In this document: positions 43,500 to 52,340 of the stretch, piece after piece
How positions within the stretch are numbered: the first letter of the stretch is position 1
Layout: each line of letters begins with the position of its first letter
DNA from: Pelodictyon phaeoclathratiforme BU-1
GTDB lineage: Bacteria; Bacteroidota; Chlorobiia; Chlorobiales; Chlorobiaceae
DNA length: 64,000 nucleotides
Assembly (NCBI RefSeq): GCF_000020645.1
Contig: NC_011060.1
Coordinates: 432,501-496,500 of the forward strand
Direction of reading: 5' to 3'
The notes under the pieces: generated by a model
Told to the model about the DNA's origin: nothing
Database searches by the model: none
The model's input: the letters and a program-made list of their open reading frames with translations, nothing else
Translations under genes and position numbers: made by a program

Positions 43500-43890
43500 C
43501 TTCCGGGTTAAACATCAGCGTGTCACAGATCTCCATGGAGAGCGCCTCTGTGGCTTTACGGTAAAAACAGGAGTGATAGCCAACATGGCAGGCGCCGCCA
43601 GTCTGTGAAACTTTCAGGAGCAGGGTATCGCCATCACAGTCGATCAGGATATCATGAACCACCTGCATGTTGCCCGACGATTCCCCCTTCAGCCAAAGCT
43701 TGTTGCGGCTTCGGCTCCAGTAACAGGCTCTCTTCTTGTCCAGAGTCATCTGGAGGCTTTCAAGATTCATCCAGGCCATCATCAGCACCTTGCCCGTCTC
43801 CTGATCCTGTACAATCGCCGGCACCAGCCCCCGGTCATCAAATTTAACCGTTTCAAGAAAGCTTTTCCCCATATCTTGATTATCGCCCAT
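43477..43890 (-). CDS. hisI: Phosphoribosyl-AMP cyclohydrolase
   Basis: Third step of histidine synthesis. The 137-residue protein has VLMMAWMNLESLQMTL, ACYWSRSRNKLWLKGESSGN, and the metal-binding DCDGDTLLLKVSQTGGACH block. Only the cyclohydrolase domain is present, with no HisE fusion. It leads a two-gene unit with ubiE and is divergent from the HlyD-type gene. hisH and hisA lie elsewhere in the window (52.3-53.7 kb), so the his genes are dispersed. Confidence 0.95.
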   Translation of the reverse strand: MGDNQDMGKSFLETVKFDDRGLVPAIVQDQETGKVLMMAWMNLESLQMTLDKKRACYWSRSRNKLWLKGESSGNMQVVHDILIDCDGDTLLLKVSQTGGACHVGYHSCFYRKATEALSMEICDTLMFNPEDVYGKKS

Positions 43891-44061
43891 TGATGGTGTA
43901 GATTAAGTGGTTTTTATACAAGCGCTCCTCCCCCCTGGGAGGGCCTTCAAAAAGAAACAGTTTTTAAAGATTGATAAAATTATGGAAAAACCAAGATCGG
44001 AATGGATAAAAAGATCAAAACAGGTAACTTCCCAAAGCTGAATTCATATTAAACCAGGCAC

Positions 44062-45144
44062 ATGCAATCCCTACAGAAATTTCTTCCCAAATATACCATA
44101 GCTCTTGCTCTCCTTTTTCTTGCCACGGTCATTTTTCTGATGACGAGGGGCAACACCGTCGATATTGAGGTCGATCAGGTGACCAATGCAGAGCTGGTTC
44201 AGGCAATCTATGCAACCGGCTTTGTTGAGGCCGAAGCAGTAGCCAACCTCAGCGCTGAAACATCGGGCACGGTACGCTCTGTCGGTGCACTCGAAGGGGA
44301 GCATGTAACCGCTGGTCAGAAAATTCTTCAATTCAGCAGCCCCCAGCCAGAGTTCGCCGTTCGTGAAGCAAAGGCTGCCCTGGCCGAACAGCAGGCTCAG
44401 ACCCACGACAACAAGCTGCGGCGAACCAGAAAGGAGAACCTCTTCCGTGAAGGCGCAATATCGCGTCAGGAGCTGGATGAGGCCGAAAAAATGAGCATCC
44501 AGGGCGAAGAGCTGCTCCGGCAGAAAGCCCTTCAGTTGCAGATGCGTGAAGATGACCTGAAAAAACTGACAGTCAGCGCCCCTTTTGCCGGTATTCTCAC
44601 CCTCCAGAGCGTCAAAGAGGGCGATTATGTCGCAGCCAACAGCCTTGTCGCCCGGGTTGTTGACCCATCGGCCTATGTGGTTACCGTCGAGGTTGACGAA
44701 CTCGATATTCCCCGTATACGCTTCGGTCAGGCGACGACCGTTGCCTTTGATGCCTGGCCCGACAAGCGCTTCAAGGCCACCGTCTCCCGTATTGTACAGC
44801 AAACAGACCGGGTCACAAAGACCTCAAGGATCTATCTGAAGCTCGACCATCCAGCCACCGACATTCAGGCAGGTATGACCGCAACAGCAAACATCATCTA
44901 CAATATCAGGCCGAATGCCCTTCTGGTCAGAAAAAGCTCGCTCTTTGAAGAAAACGCACAGAGCACTGTCTGGAAAATTGCAAACGGCAAACTCAAAAAA
45001 CAGCCAGTTCGGACAGGAGCAAGCGACTTGACCTTTGTTGAAATCTTGCAGGGGCTCAAAAAAGGCGACAAGATTGCACTTGCACCCGCAAAAAATTTAC
45101 GTGAAGGCATGGAGGTCAACACCATTTCCCCCAGGAAAAACTGA
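44062..45144 (+). CDS. HlyD/RND-type periplasmic adaptor protein
   Basis: A 360-residue membrane-fusion protein. An N-terminal signal anchor (about 10-28) is followed by a biotinyl-lipoyl-like half motif, ETSGTVRSVGALEGEHVTAG, a helical hairpin (about 110-170), the second half APFAGILTLQSVKEGDYVAA, and a beta-barrel domain. Such adaptors link inner-membrane transporters to outer-membrane channels. No transporter gene follows; the next gene is the ferrochelatase-like protein. The partner is unknown. Confidence 0.87.
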   Translation: MQSLQKFLPKYTIALALLFLATVIFLMTRGNTVDIEVDQVTNAELVQAIYATGFVEAEAVANLSAETSGTVRSVGALEGEHVTAGQKILQFSSPQPEFAVREAKAALAEQQAQTHDNKLRRTRKENLFREGAISRQELDEAEKMSIQGEELLRQKALQLQMREDDLKKLTVSAPFAGILTLQSVKEGDYVAANSLVARVVDPSAYVVTVEVDELDIPRIRFGQATTVAFDAWPDKRFKATVSRIVQQTDRVTKTSRIYLKLDHPATDIQAGMTATANIIYNIRPNALLVRKSSLFEENAQSTVWKIANGKLKKQPVRTGASDLTFVEILQGLKKGDKIALAPAKNLREGMEVNTISPRKN

Positions 45145-45162
45145 CCTCATCATGGAGAGCAG

Positions 45163-46170
45163 ATGAGACAACGAGAGAAAATCGCCGTTATTCTTGCGGC
45201 GCATGGTGAGGCTGAAACAACCCGATTCATCGAAAACTACCGGGTTGCCTCTCATACGCTTGCGCACGCGGCCCTTGTTATGCCCATTCCAAAGCCGCTA
45301 CAGAGAGCGATAGCGCTTACCTCATCACTCAAAAAAAAGCTGCGGGCAACAGCCGATACGCAAGCATCGCCACAAAACAGCATCACCCGCGACCAGGCAG
45401 CCGCCCTGCAGCGCCAGCTCAATCACTCTCCCGCAGCAGCGCTCTTCGACTTCGAGGTCCATGCCGCTTTTTCGGCTTCGCCCCCTTATGTGGAGCATGT
45501 CATGGAACAGACACGCTCCAGTGACGCTCAGGTTATCGTCTCCATGGCGCCCATCGACAGCAGCCTCTCCTGTGGTCTGATCTGCTCCTGTCTGGCCAAC
45601 TCCCGCAAAGCTGAGGAGCTCGGGAAGGTCAAGGTTCTCAGTCGCTTCTGGAACGATGAGCAGCTCTACTCCATTTATTGCGATCACCTGTTTGAGCAAC
45701 GTTCCCTGCGCCAGGCTCCCGGTAGCGAAGCGCAAACCCTCCTTCTGCTTTTTCATGGTACGCTGGTTGCCGATACCAAAGGAAATACCCCACAGTTTCG
45801 TACCGGTCTTGATGAAACACGCCATTTCGCCCGGCGCCTCCAGCAACTCATTGAAGAGGATCCCCGAAATCCATATAGCCGGATTGAGACGGTCTACCTC
45901 AACCATAATGTTGGCGGAGAGTGGACAAAACCCTCCTTTGAAGAGAGCTGCGCGAAGCTTCGGCAAAACGGAGCCGGAAGCGTTGACCTTTTCGCCGGCG
46001 GTTATTTTGCTGACGGCAACGAAACCATCCACCGTGCAGCGGAGCTTGCCGCGACGGCATCGGTAAAAAATGTAACATCAATTCCCTGCATTAACAGCAC
46101 CCCCGCCTTTACCGCCTGGCTGACAGCAAGAGTCATCGAGGCCGCACGGCAGCTCCGGGGTTTGAGATGA
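45163..46170 (+). CDS. Ferrochelatase-family protein
   Basis: A 335-residue protein resembling the chelatase class that inserts Fe into protoporphyrin or coproporphyrin. The opening KIAVILAAHGEAETTRFIENY replaces the usual LLLNLGTP type start. The metal/proton-relay residues appear kept: His198 in LLLLFHGTLV and Glu287 in FADGNETIHRA, matching the SxHG and SDxxET sites. No transmembrane segment is present. It starts 18 bp after the HlyD-type gene, suggesting joint transcription. It could be HemH itself or a chelatase relative; the divergence keeps confidence moderate. Confidence 0.62.
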   Translation: MRQREKIAVILAAHGEAETTRFIENYRVASHTLAHAALVMPIPKPLQRAIALTSSLKKKLRATADTQASPQNSITRDQAAALQRQLNHSPAAALFDFEVHAAFSASPPYVEHVMEQTRSSDAQVIVSMAPIDSSLSCGLICSCLANSRKAEELGKVKVLSRFWNDEQLYSIYCDHLFEQRSLRQAPGSEAQTLLLLFHGTLVADTKGNTPQFRTGLDETRHFARRLQQLIEEDPRNPYSRIETVYLNHNVGGEWTKPSFEESCAKLRQNGAGSVDLFAGGYFADGNETIHRAAELAATASVKNVTSIPCINSTPAFTAWLTARVIEAARQLRGLR

Positions 46171-46246
46171 ACCTGCACGACTGAATGGTTAAGGCCTCAC
46201 GCGTGTTTATTGTTCGACTGACGTTTCAGTCAATACCTGACAAAAG

Positions 46247-47110
46247 ATGAAGAAAAGAGAGATTATTATGGGCAGAGCGGCTGTTTTTATTGATGGAGCC
46301 AACCTTTTTTATACACAGCGCCATCTGGGATGGCAGATAGATTTTTCCCGTCTGATGGCCTTTTTTATCTCCGGTTACGCCACCGTAGAGGCAAATTATT
46401 ACGTCCCGGCATCAGAACCCGTCTCCGAAGAAAATGCCGCATTTACCAGAGTGCTGATGGCCCACGGCTACCATATCACCTCAAAACCGGTCAAAAAGAT
46501 CGTCAACAAGGAGACCGGAGTCATCGTCATGAAAGGCAATCTCGATGTAGAACTTGTTGTAGACGCTCTGAGCCGAGCCGATCAGTACGACACCTTTATT
46601 CTGTTCAGTGGCGACAGTGATTTTATACCCCTGCTGAGGGCCCTGAAAGAGAAGGGAAAAGAGGTTCTGGTCTACTCCACCCAGGGGCTGAGCGCCAGAG
46701 AGCTGCTCGCCGAACCCGGCATAGCCTATCATGACCTTGCACTCCTCAAGGAGCGTATTGAACAGCTCCGGTCGGGAGAGGGTATGCGCACCGATGGCTC
46801 AGCGTCGGGTAACGATCAGGAATTTTCGCTTCCCCTCCCCGACATTGGCGTGACCTTTACCGGCAGCGTGCTGAAAATCCAGCCCTACGGGATATTTCTC
46901 AGCAATCCCTACCACGTCAAATGCCTTCTTCCCCTGAGCTTTCTCGGCATCAGCAAATATATCAGCGATTTAACAGCAATCGTGCGTATGACCGATCTCT
47001 TTGACGTTGTTGTTTTCCACGTCAATACCACCCGCGCCATTGCTGAAATTACCGTCAAGCTTGCCGACAAAAAGATGGTCGAAGAGCTGACATCAAGACT
47101 GGAAGGGTAG
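46247..47110 (+). CDS. NYN-domain (LabA/DUF88) protein with S1-like C-terminal region
   Basis: A protein of about 280-287 residues. The N-terminal 160 residues form a NYN/PIN-like nuclease fold: VFIDGANLFYTQ, the GNLDVELVVDAL segment and FSGDSDFIPLLRALKEKGK supply the expected acidic metal-binding residues. After a Ser/Gly-rich linker (about 180-200) the sequence GVTFTGSVLKIQPYGIFL, then KCLLPLSFLG, resembles an S1 RNA-binding fold. RNA cleavage is the inferred role. Start is uncertain: ATG 46268 has an AGAGAG ribosome-binding site, ATG 46247 is earlier in frame. It is convergent with cbiO. Confidence 0.8.
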   Translation: MKKREIIMGRAAVFIDGANLFYTQRHLGWQIDFSRLMAFFISGYATVEANYYVPASEPVSEENAAFTRVLMAHGYHITSKPVKKIVNKETGVIVMKGNLDVELVVDALSRADQYDTFILFSGDSDFIPLLRALKEKGKEVLVYSTQGLSARELLAEPGIAYHDLALLKERIEQLRSGEGMRTDGSASGNDQEFSLPLPDIGVTFTGSVLKIQPYGIFLSNPYHVKCLLPLSFLGISKYISDLTAIVRMTDLFDVVVFHVNTTRAIAEITVKLADKKMVEELTSRLEG

Positions 47111-47115
47111 GGGGG

Positions 47116-47835
47116 CTATCGCTGAAGGCGGAGCGGCAGTTCCAGATCGTTGGCCTCAAGCAGCTCCCTGTTCCCGAGAATCTCTTCTGTCGGCCCGTCA
47201 GCCGTAATGCGCCCCTGCTTCATGATGCAGACTCGCTGGCAGGTATCCTGGATAAAATCAAGGTCGTGTGATACCGTTATTCTTGTTATGCCAAGCCCGT
47301 TAACCAGGTTGATCAGTTTTCTGCGGTTTTTCGGGTCAAGATCGGCAGTGGGTTCATCCATCACCATCACCTCCGGTTTCATGACCAGAACCGCAGCAAA
47401 GGAGGCAAAGCGCTTTTGACCCTGCGAAAGCTGTGAAGGCGCTCTGTTGCGCAGCTCCCAGAGGTTCAGCTCACGGAGCCTCGCTTCAACCACCATTGCG
47501 ACCTCGGCCGCATCCATCCCCAGATTCTCCGGCCCGAACGCAACATCATCATAAAGCCGTGCCGTAAAAAGCTGGTCATCCGGATTTTGAAAGAGCAGAC
47601 CAACCATCCTGTGGATTCGGTCAAGATTCTTTTTGTTCAGGTCTACGCCGCCAATCGAAATGGAGCCCTTCTGGGGCAGAAAGTAGCCATTCAGGTGGTT
47701 GACCAGCGTCGATTTTCCAGCGCCATTTGCCCCCACAATACCCACGGAATCACCTTCGCCGACAGCAAGGCTGATATGGTCGATGGCCTTTGTGCCGTCA
47801 GGCCAGGAAAAGCAGAGTCCTTCAATAGCGATCAT
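47116..47835 (-). CDS. cbiO: Cobalt/nickel ECF transporter ATPase CbiO
   Basis: A 239-residue energising ATPase of an ECF importer. Walker A GANGAGKSTLVNHLNG, GLLFQNPDDQLFTARLYDDVAFGPENLG (the QNPDDQ and DVAFGPxNxG strings are CbiO hallmarks), signature LSQGQKRFASFAAVL and Walker B VMVMDEPTADLDP. It is last in cbiM-cbiQ-cbiO on the minus strand, 11 bp after cbiQ. It energises uptake of Co2+ (or Ni2+), needed for cobamides. Confidence 0.94.
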   Translation of the reverse strand: MIAIEGLCFSWPDGTKAIDHISLAVGEGDSVGIVGANGAGKSTLVNHLNGYFLPQKGSISIGGVDLNKKNLDRIHRMVGLLFQNPDDQLFTARLYDDVAFGPENLGMDAAEVAMVVEARLRELNLWELRNRAPSQLSQGQKRFASFAAVLVMKPEVMVMDEPTADLDPKNRRKLINLVNGLGITRITVSHDLDFIQDTCQRVCIMKQGRITADGPTEEILGNRELLEANDLELPLRLQR

Positions 47836-47846
47836 TCGGGGGGGAA

Positions 47847-48614
47847 TTAAAAGATCAGGCGAAGAGCAAGGAAAAGCAGAGCCCAGAGTCCGATCGTTCT
47901 CCAGTCACTGCGGCTTATCTTTTCAGCAGGGCGGTTTACCAGTCGTCCCTGAAACCCCCTGGCGCTCATGCTGCGGTAGATCCTTTCTGCACGGGTTATC
48001 GTCCTTAACAGCAAGGAGCCAATGAGCGGAGCAGTACGGAAGAGCCCTTTTCCCTTTCTGCCGAACGAGCGGATATCCCTTGCCTTTTGAATCGATTGAG
48101 CCTCCTCCTGCAAAACAGAGCGGTAGCGGTCGAGCAACAGCAACTGCGTTACCAGTACATCAGGAAGATGAAGCGCCTCAAGGGCGCGGCAGATTCGGTA
48201 AAACGGAATGCTCTGGGTAACCGAAAGCAGGGCAGCCACAGAGATGATGGTTTTTGCAACAATAACCGTCCCGGAAATCATCCCTCCACTGATACGTAAT
48301 CCCGAAATCAGCAAAACAGGGTTCCGGTCGAGCAACAAGTTCCCGGCAGCCATGAAGAGCACAAAAGGAGAGATCAGCAACAATCGTTTCACAATCAGTT
48401 TTACATCTGCCTGTGCCGCGCTCATCAGAAACAGCGGAAAGGCTCCGAAAGCAAGCACTTCCGCCATGTTGAATTTCGGAATCGAAAGCAGAGAGAAGAG
48501 AAAGAGAACCGTTACCAGAAGAGCCGATCGGTCACTTCCAAGGAAGGGGAGTGGCCGGGGTGGCGCTCCACGCCCTTCAGGAAGAGAGGCTGCAGATGGT
48601 AAGCGGGCGTACAT
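47847..48614 (-). CDS. cbiQ: Cobalt ECF transporter T component CbiQ
   Basis: Transmembrane coupling subunit of about 255 residues with four to five helices. The two cytoplasmic Ala-Arg-Gly motifs that contact CbiO are visible: KARDIRSFGRKGK and SMSARGFQGRLV. The start ATG (48614) overlaps the cbiM TGA by one base in a TGATG arrangement, so translation is coupled. An in-frame GTG at 48617 is the alternative. Confidence 0.92.
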   Translation of the reverse strand: MYARLPSAASLPEGRGAPPRPLPFLGSDRSALLVTVLFLFSLLSIPKFNMAEVLAFGAFPLFLMSAAQADVKLIVKRLLLISPFVLFMAAGNLLLDRNPVLLISGLRISGGMISGTVIVAKTIISVAALLSVTQSIPFYRICRALEALHLPDVLVTQLLLLDRYRSVLQEEAQSIQKARDIRSFGRKGKGLFRTAPLIGSLLLRTITRAERIYRSMSARGFQGRLVNRPAEKISRSDWRTIGLWALLFLALRLIF

Positions 48615-49627
48615 CACCGCTGTTTTTCTCCCTTCTGTTTTCTGCCCAGCAAAAGACCGACGGTTCCGGCAGCAGCAAGAACCGAAAGGCTGCCCACAAT
48701 ACCCGACAAACTGCTACCCGCATCGACCGGTGACTCCGGGTTTGCAAGGAATTCCGGGGCAGATTTGAAGCCATAATCGGGAAGAAAGGCAACCTTCTGC
48801 TGAAAAGCTTCAAGCGCCTCATGCACAGCTCCGCCTGCCGGGCTGAACTCTTTGGAGCCCGATACCTTCGCAATCGACCACTCCAGGCCGTCAGGTTGCG
48901 AAGAGGCAAACCACGACCCCACCCCTCCGACGAAAAGAGCCAGAATGGCAAAGAGTGCAAAGGTAAAACGGGGATGAACAGCCGCTTTTGCCGGAACAAG
49001 CAGTCCCGGTTCTGTTCGGGCAACAAAAGCAAGCACGCCCCAGGTAACCAGACCCTCAACAACCCCGATGGCAAGATGGACTGGCAGCATGAAAAGAACA
49101 AAGGTGCCGAAGGGTAACTCGGTTATACCAGAAAAGAGTGTCTCCAGAACAACCGACAATGCACCCATCAGGAGAGCCGCAGTTGCAGCCGTCAAGCTGC
49201 CGACAGCAAGTTTCCCCGGAGTTGGAGCATTTCCGGCAATAACCCGATACAGAAAAGGAAAAGCAATAAATGAGGGAAAAAAGGCAAGGTTGAACACATT
49301 GCAGCCAAGCGCAAGCAGCCCCCCGTCAGCAAAAAAAAGGCACTGGATAATGAGTACCGAGGCAAGGGTGATAAATGCCCGGTATGGGCCGAGCAGGACA
49401 GCAAGGAGAAGCCCGCCGCCCAGGTGACCGCTGGAACCAGTGCCAGGAAGCGTGAAATTGATCATCTGCGCAGCAAAAACAAAAGCGCCGAGCACACCCA
49501 TGAGCGCTGTTTTACTGTTATCACGCTCTTCGGTGATTTTTTTCGCCGAATAACCGATCAGCGCTCCGCTCACAATCCAGAATCCCCCCCCGACAACCGG
49601 CGAAAGAAGCGCATCCGCCATATGCAT
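48614..49627 (-). CDS. cbiM: CbiM substrate-specificity component with PDGLE (CbiN-like) C-terminal domain
   Basis: A membrane protein of 337 residues. The metal-binding N-terminus is HMADALLSPVVGGG (cf. MHIPDG-type starts), followed by about seven transmembrane helices with ALGCNVFNLAFFPSF. The C-terminal 100 residues contain ASSQPDGLEWSIAKVSG and a final transmembrane helix, the PDGLE/CbiN-like module fused to CbiM. ATG 49627 is preceded by GGAG at 8 nt; the earlier GTG at 49633 is less likely. The N-terminal second residue His is followed by Met rather than Ile-Pro. Cobalt versus nickel is not decidable. Confidence 0.9.
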   Translation of the reverse strand: MHMADALLSPVVGGGFWIVSGALIGYSAKKITEERDNSKTALMGVLGAFVFAAQMINFTLPGTGSSGHLGGGLLLAVLLGPYRAFITLASVLIIQCLFFADGGLLALGCNVFNLAFFPSFIAFPFLYRVIAGNAPTPGKLAVGSLTAATAALLMGALSVVLETLFSGITELPFGTFVLFMLPVHLAIGVVEGLVTWGVLAFVARTEPGLLVPAKAAVHPRFTFALFAILALFVGGVGSWFASSQPDGLEWSIAKVSGSKEFSPAGGAVHEALEAFQQKVAFLPDYGFKSAPEFLANPESPVDAGSSLSGIVGSLSVLAAAGTVGLLLGRKQKGEKQR

Positions 49628-49649
49628 AATCACATCTCCATTTACGTAA

Positions 49650-49780
49650 GGGCGGGGTCATCCCGCCCTCTTCTCCTCCCACGCAAATCCGTATCCATCC
49701 CGTAGGCGCGGGGTCATCCCGCCCTCTTCTCCTCCCACGCAAATCCGTATCCATCCCGTAGGCGCGGGGTCATCCCGCCC
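49650..49780. repeat. 56-bp tandem repeat with internal palindrome (2.3 copies)
   Basis: The same 56-base unit recurs at 49655, 49711 and (partly) 49767. Each copy carries a GC-rich inverted repeat; the first is GGGCGGG-GTCAT-CCCGCCC (49650-49668). It fills the gap between the nfnB stop and the cbiM start. It may act as terminator or REP-like element for the upstream transcript. Confidence 0.92.
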
Positions 49781-49806
49781 CCATTATCCCATTCCTTCAC
49801 CAGCCC

Positions 49807-51240
49807 CTACTCGCCGGCAGCCATCAATTTCTCATGAATTGCCGCAGCAGCAGTTCTTCCTGCACCCATGGCAAGAATAACCGTAGCGCCACCGGTAACA
49901 ATATCGCCACCGGCATAGACACTCTCTTTCGAGGTTGCCATGGTATTGATATCCACAACAATCGTATCCCGCTTGCTGACCTCAATATCCGGCGTTGTCT
50001 GCTGGATGAGCGGATTTGAACCATTACCGATCGAAATAATCGCCATATCAACAGGGAGGATGAACTCTGAGCCCTTGATCGGCACAGGGCGTCGTCGTCC
50101 GGAATCGTCCGGTTCGCCCAGCTCCATGCGGAGGCACTTTGCGCCCGTAAGCCACTGCTCCTCATTGCCAACAAACTCCAGAGGGTTCATGAGCATAAGG
50201 AATTCAATCCCCTCCTCCTTTGCATGATGCACCTCCTCAAGCCGTGCAGGCATCTCAGCCTCAGAACGGCGGTAAACGATATAAGCGTGCTCCGCGCCGA
50301 GCCTTTTTGCCGTGCGAACCGCATCCATCGCCGTGTTGCCCCCACCGAAGACCGCGACATTTTTCCCCGTGCAGTTAAACACCGGAGTATCATTGTCAGG
50401 GAACTGATAAGACTTCATCAGGTTGACCCTCGTCAAAAACTCATTGGCGGAATAGACCCCGAGCAGATTTTCTCCGGGGATACCCATAAACCAGGGCAAA
50501 CCGGCTCCCACCCCAATAAAAATCGCATCAAATCCCTCCTCTTCAAGCAGCTCATCAATGGTGACCGAACGGCCAGCAACCGAATTGGTGATAAAAACCA
50601 CTCCCAGTTTTTTCATACCCTCAATTTCAGCCTGCACAATCTCTTTGGGAAGGCGGAATTCCGGAATGCCATACATCAGGACGCCGCCCAGCTCATGCAA
50701 CGCCTCAAAAACCGTCACCGCATGGCCCAACTGCACCAGATCGTTGGCACAGCTCAAGCCAGCCGGTCCGCTGCCGATAACCGCAACTTTTTTTCCGGTT
50801 GCCGGTTGTACCGTCGGCAACTCCACGCTCCCGTTTTCACGCTCATAATCAGCCGCGAAACGTTCGAGGTTGCCGATAGCAACGGGAGTATATTTTTTGG
50901 CGAGCACGCATGTTTTCTCGCACTGATCCTCCTGCGGGCAGACTCTGCCACAGATCGCAGGCAAAACATTATCCTCCTTGATTTTTCGGGCCGCACCCAG
51001 AAAATTGCCATCAGCAATAAGCTTTATGAACTGATCAATCTTGATGTTGACCGGGCACCCCTTGATGCAGACCGGATCCTTACACTGAATACAACGCTGA
51101 GCCTCCCGCTGAGCCTGCTCAATCGTATAGCCAAGATTGACCTCCTGAAAGTTGTGACTCCGTATCACCGGATCCTGAGACGGCATCTGTTGACGCGGTA
51201 TGGCAAGGCGTTCTTTGGTCGTGATATGTTGTGCGTCCAT
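49807..51240 (-). CDS. nfnB: NfnB/SudA: GltD-type subunit of ferredoxin:NADP oxidoreductase
   Basis: A 477-residue flavoprotein. N-terminal Fe-S cysteines are in RCIQCKDPVCIKGCPVNI and RVCPQEDQCEKTC. FAD (VIGSGPAGLSCA) and NAD(P)H (VFGGGNTAMDAVR) sites follow, then YAGGDIVTGG. Together with NfnA it matches the electron-bifurcating NADH-dependent reduced-ferredoxin:NADP+ oxidoreductase (also described as sulfide dehydrogenase SudAB). A homotetrameric glutamate synthase small subunit is the alternative, made unlikely by the nfnA neighbour. It follows nfnA by 103 bp. Confidence 0.88.
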   Translation of the reverse strand: MDAQHITTKERLAIPRQQMPSQDPVIRSHNFQEVNLGYTIEQAQREAQRCIQCKDPVCIKGCPVNIKIDQFIKLIADGNFLGAARKIKEDNVLPAICGRVCPQEDQCEKTCVLAKKYTPVAIGNLERFAADYERENGSVELPTVQPATGKKVAVIGSGPAGLSCANDLVQLGHAVTVFEALHELGGVLMYGIPEFRLPKEIVQAEIEGMKKLGVVFITNSVAGRSVTIDELLEEEGFDAIFIGVGAGLPWFMGIPGENLLGVYSANEFLTRVNLMKSYQFPDNDTPVFNCTGKNVAVFGGGNTAMDAVRTAKRLGAEHAYIVYRRSEAEMPARLEEVHHAKEEGIEFLMLMNPLEFVGNEEQWLTGAKCLRMELGEPDDSGRRRPVPIKGSEFILPVDMAIISIGNGSNPLIQQTTPDIEVSKRDTIVVDINTMATSKESVYAGGDIVTGGATVILAMGAGRTAAAAIHEKLMAAGE

Positions 51241-51343
51241 AGTAATTCGTTTTAAAATAAAAGAGGCTTAATGCAAAAAAACCATACCTGAAAAGATATG
51301 GAGAGCAAGAGTAGCGAGGTCGGGCTACCCCGTAAATGGATAG

Positions 51344-52189
51344 CTATTTCAGGGTATTGAGGTTGCACTTGTGAGCAAACAAATCAGCCGATTTCCGCTC
51401 CTCCGGCAGGTACATCTTGTTCCGGTCAGAAAGATTTTTAAAATCAACCAGATGCGCGTCAAATTCAGGCCCGTCAACACAGGCGAACTTGGTCTGGTTA
51501 TCCACCGTAACCCTGCAGCCACCGCACATACCGGTACCATCAACCATAATCGGATTCAGGCTCACGACCGTCTTGATCCCGTAAGGACGGGTCACCTCAG
51601 CCACAGCTCTCATCATCGGAATCGGCCCGATAGCAAGCACATAATCGATAGTTTTTCCCGAGTCAAGAAGCTCCTGCAGCTTCTGGGTGACAAAGCCATG
51701 AAAGCCATACGAACCATCATCCGTCGTGATATAGGCCTCGTCACTCACCGCCCGCATCTCAGGCTCAAGAATCACCAGCTCCTTTGAACGGGCGCCATTG
51801 ATGGTAATAACATAATTTCCAGCCTCCTTCAGGGCAACAGCCGTTGGATAGGCAATTGCAGTGCCAACACCACCACCGATACTGACCGCCGTGCCAAATT
51901 TCTCGATATGCGATGGTGTTCCAAGCGGGCCCACAATATCGTGGATGGAATCACCTTCAGCCTTGCAGTTCAGCTCTCTGGTCGATTTACCCATTCCCTG
52001 GACAATAAGGGAGATCGTCCCTTTTTCAGGATCAGAATCAGCAATGGTCAACGGAATCCGTTCACTGCTCTCGCCCACCCTGATCATCACAAATTGTCCG
52101 GCTTTTCTTTTTTTTGCAATACGGGGAGCTTCGATCTCAATTTTTTTGATATTTTCAGCTAAAAATATTGCAGAAACAATTTTATACAT
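51344..52189 (-). CDS. nfnA: NfnA/SudB: ferredoxin-NADP+ reductase-type subunit
   Basis: A 281-residue flavoprotein from ATG 52189. It has FAD-binding VGESSERIPLTIADSD, the glycine-rich SIGGGVGTAIAYPTAVA, and a C-terminal 2Fe-2S cysteine set (GTGMCGGCRVTV, then KFACVDGPEFDAH). This matches NfnA and other dihydroorotate dehydrogenase electron-transfer (PyrK)-like subunits. The frame extends to 52318, but the extra part is not conserved-looking. It precedes nfnB in one operon. In a phototroph it could convert photoreduced ferredoxin to NADPH. Confidence 0.9.
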   Translation of the reverse strand: MYKIVSAIFLAENIKKIEIEAPRIAKKRKAGQFVMIRVGESSERIPLTIADSDPEKGTISLIVQGMGKSTRELNCKAEGDSIHDIVGPLGTPSHIEKFGTAVSIGGGVGTAIAYPTAVALKEAGNYVITINGARSKELVILEPEMRAVSDEAYITTDDGSYGFHGFVTQKLQELLDSGKTIDYVLAIGPIPMMRAVAEVTRPYGIKTVVSLNPIMVDGTGMCGGCRVTVDNQTKFACVDGPEFDAHLVDFKNLSDRNKMYLPEERKSADLFAHKCNLNTLK

Positions 52190-52340
52190 TGGCTCTTCGA
52201 TTTCGTATGATAATGGAGGCTTTCGGACTCTTTTTCGGCAAGACGAAAAAGTCATCATAATAAGCATTTGATAATTAAAATAAAAGAGACTCCTGAAAAA
52301 TAGCACTCCATCCTGCAATCATTAAACGTTATTGTCACAC

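Noticed and set aside
49521..49754. A minus-strand frame of 77 codons built of WIRICVGGEEGG-like units.
   Set aside because: Product of the 56-bp repeat and the cbiM N-terminus in the wrong frame.
49650..49780. A short CRISPR array.
   Set aside because: The whole 56-bp unit repeats with no variable spacers, and no cas genes are near.
49634..49806. A cobalamin riboswitch in front of cbiM.
   Set aside because: The 173-bp gap is mostly the 56-bp repeat, and no B12-box-like sequence was seen.
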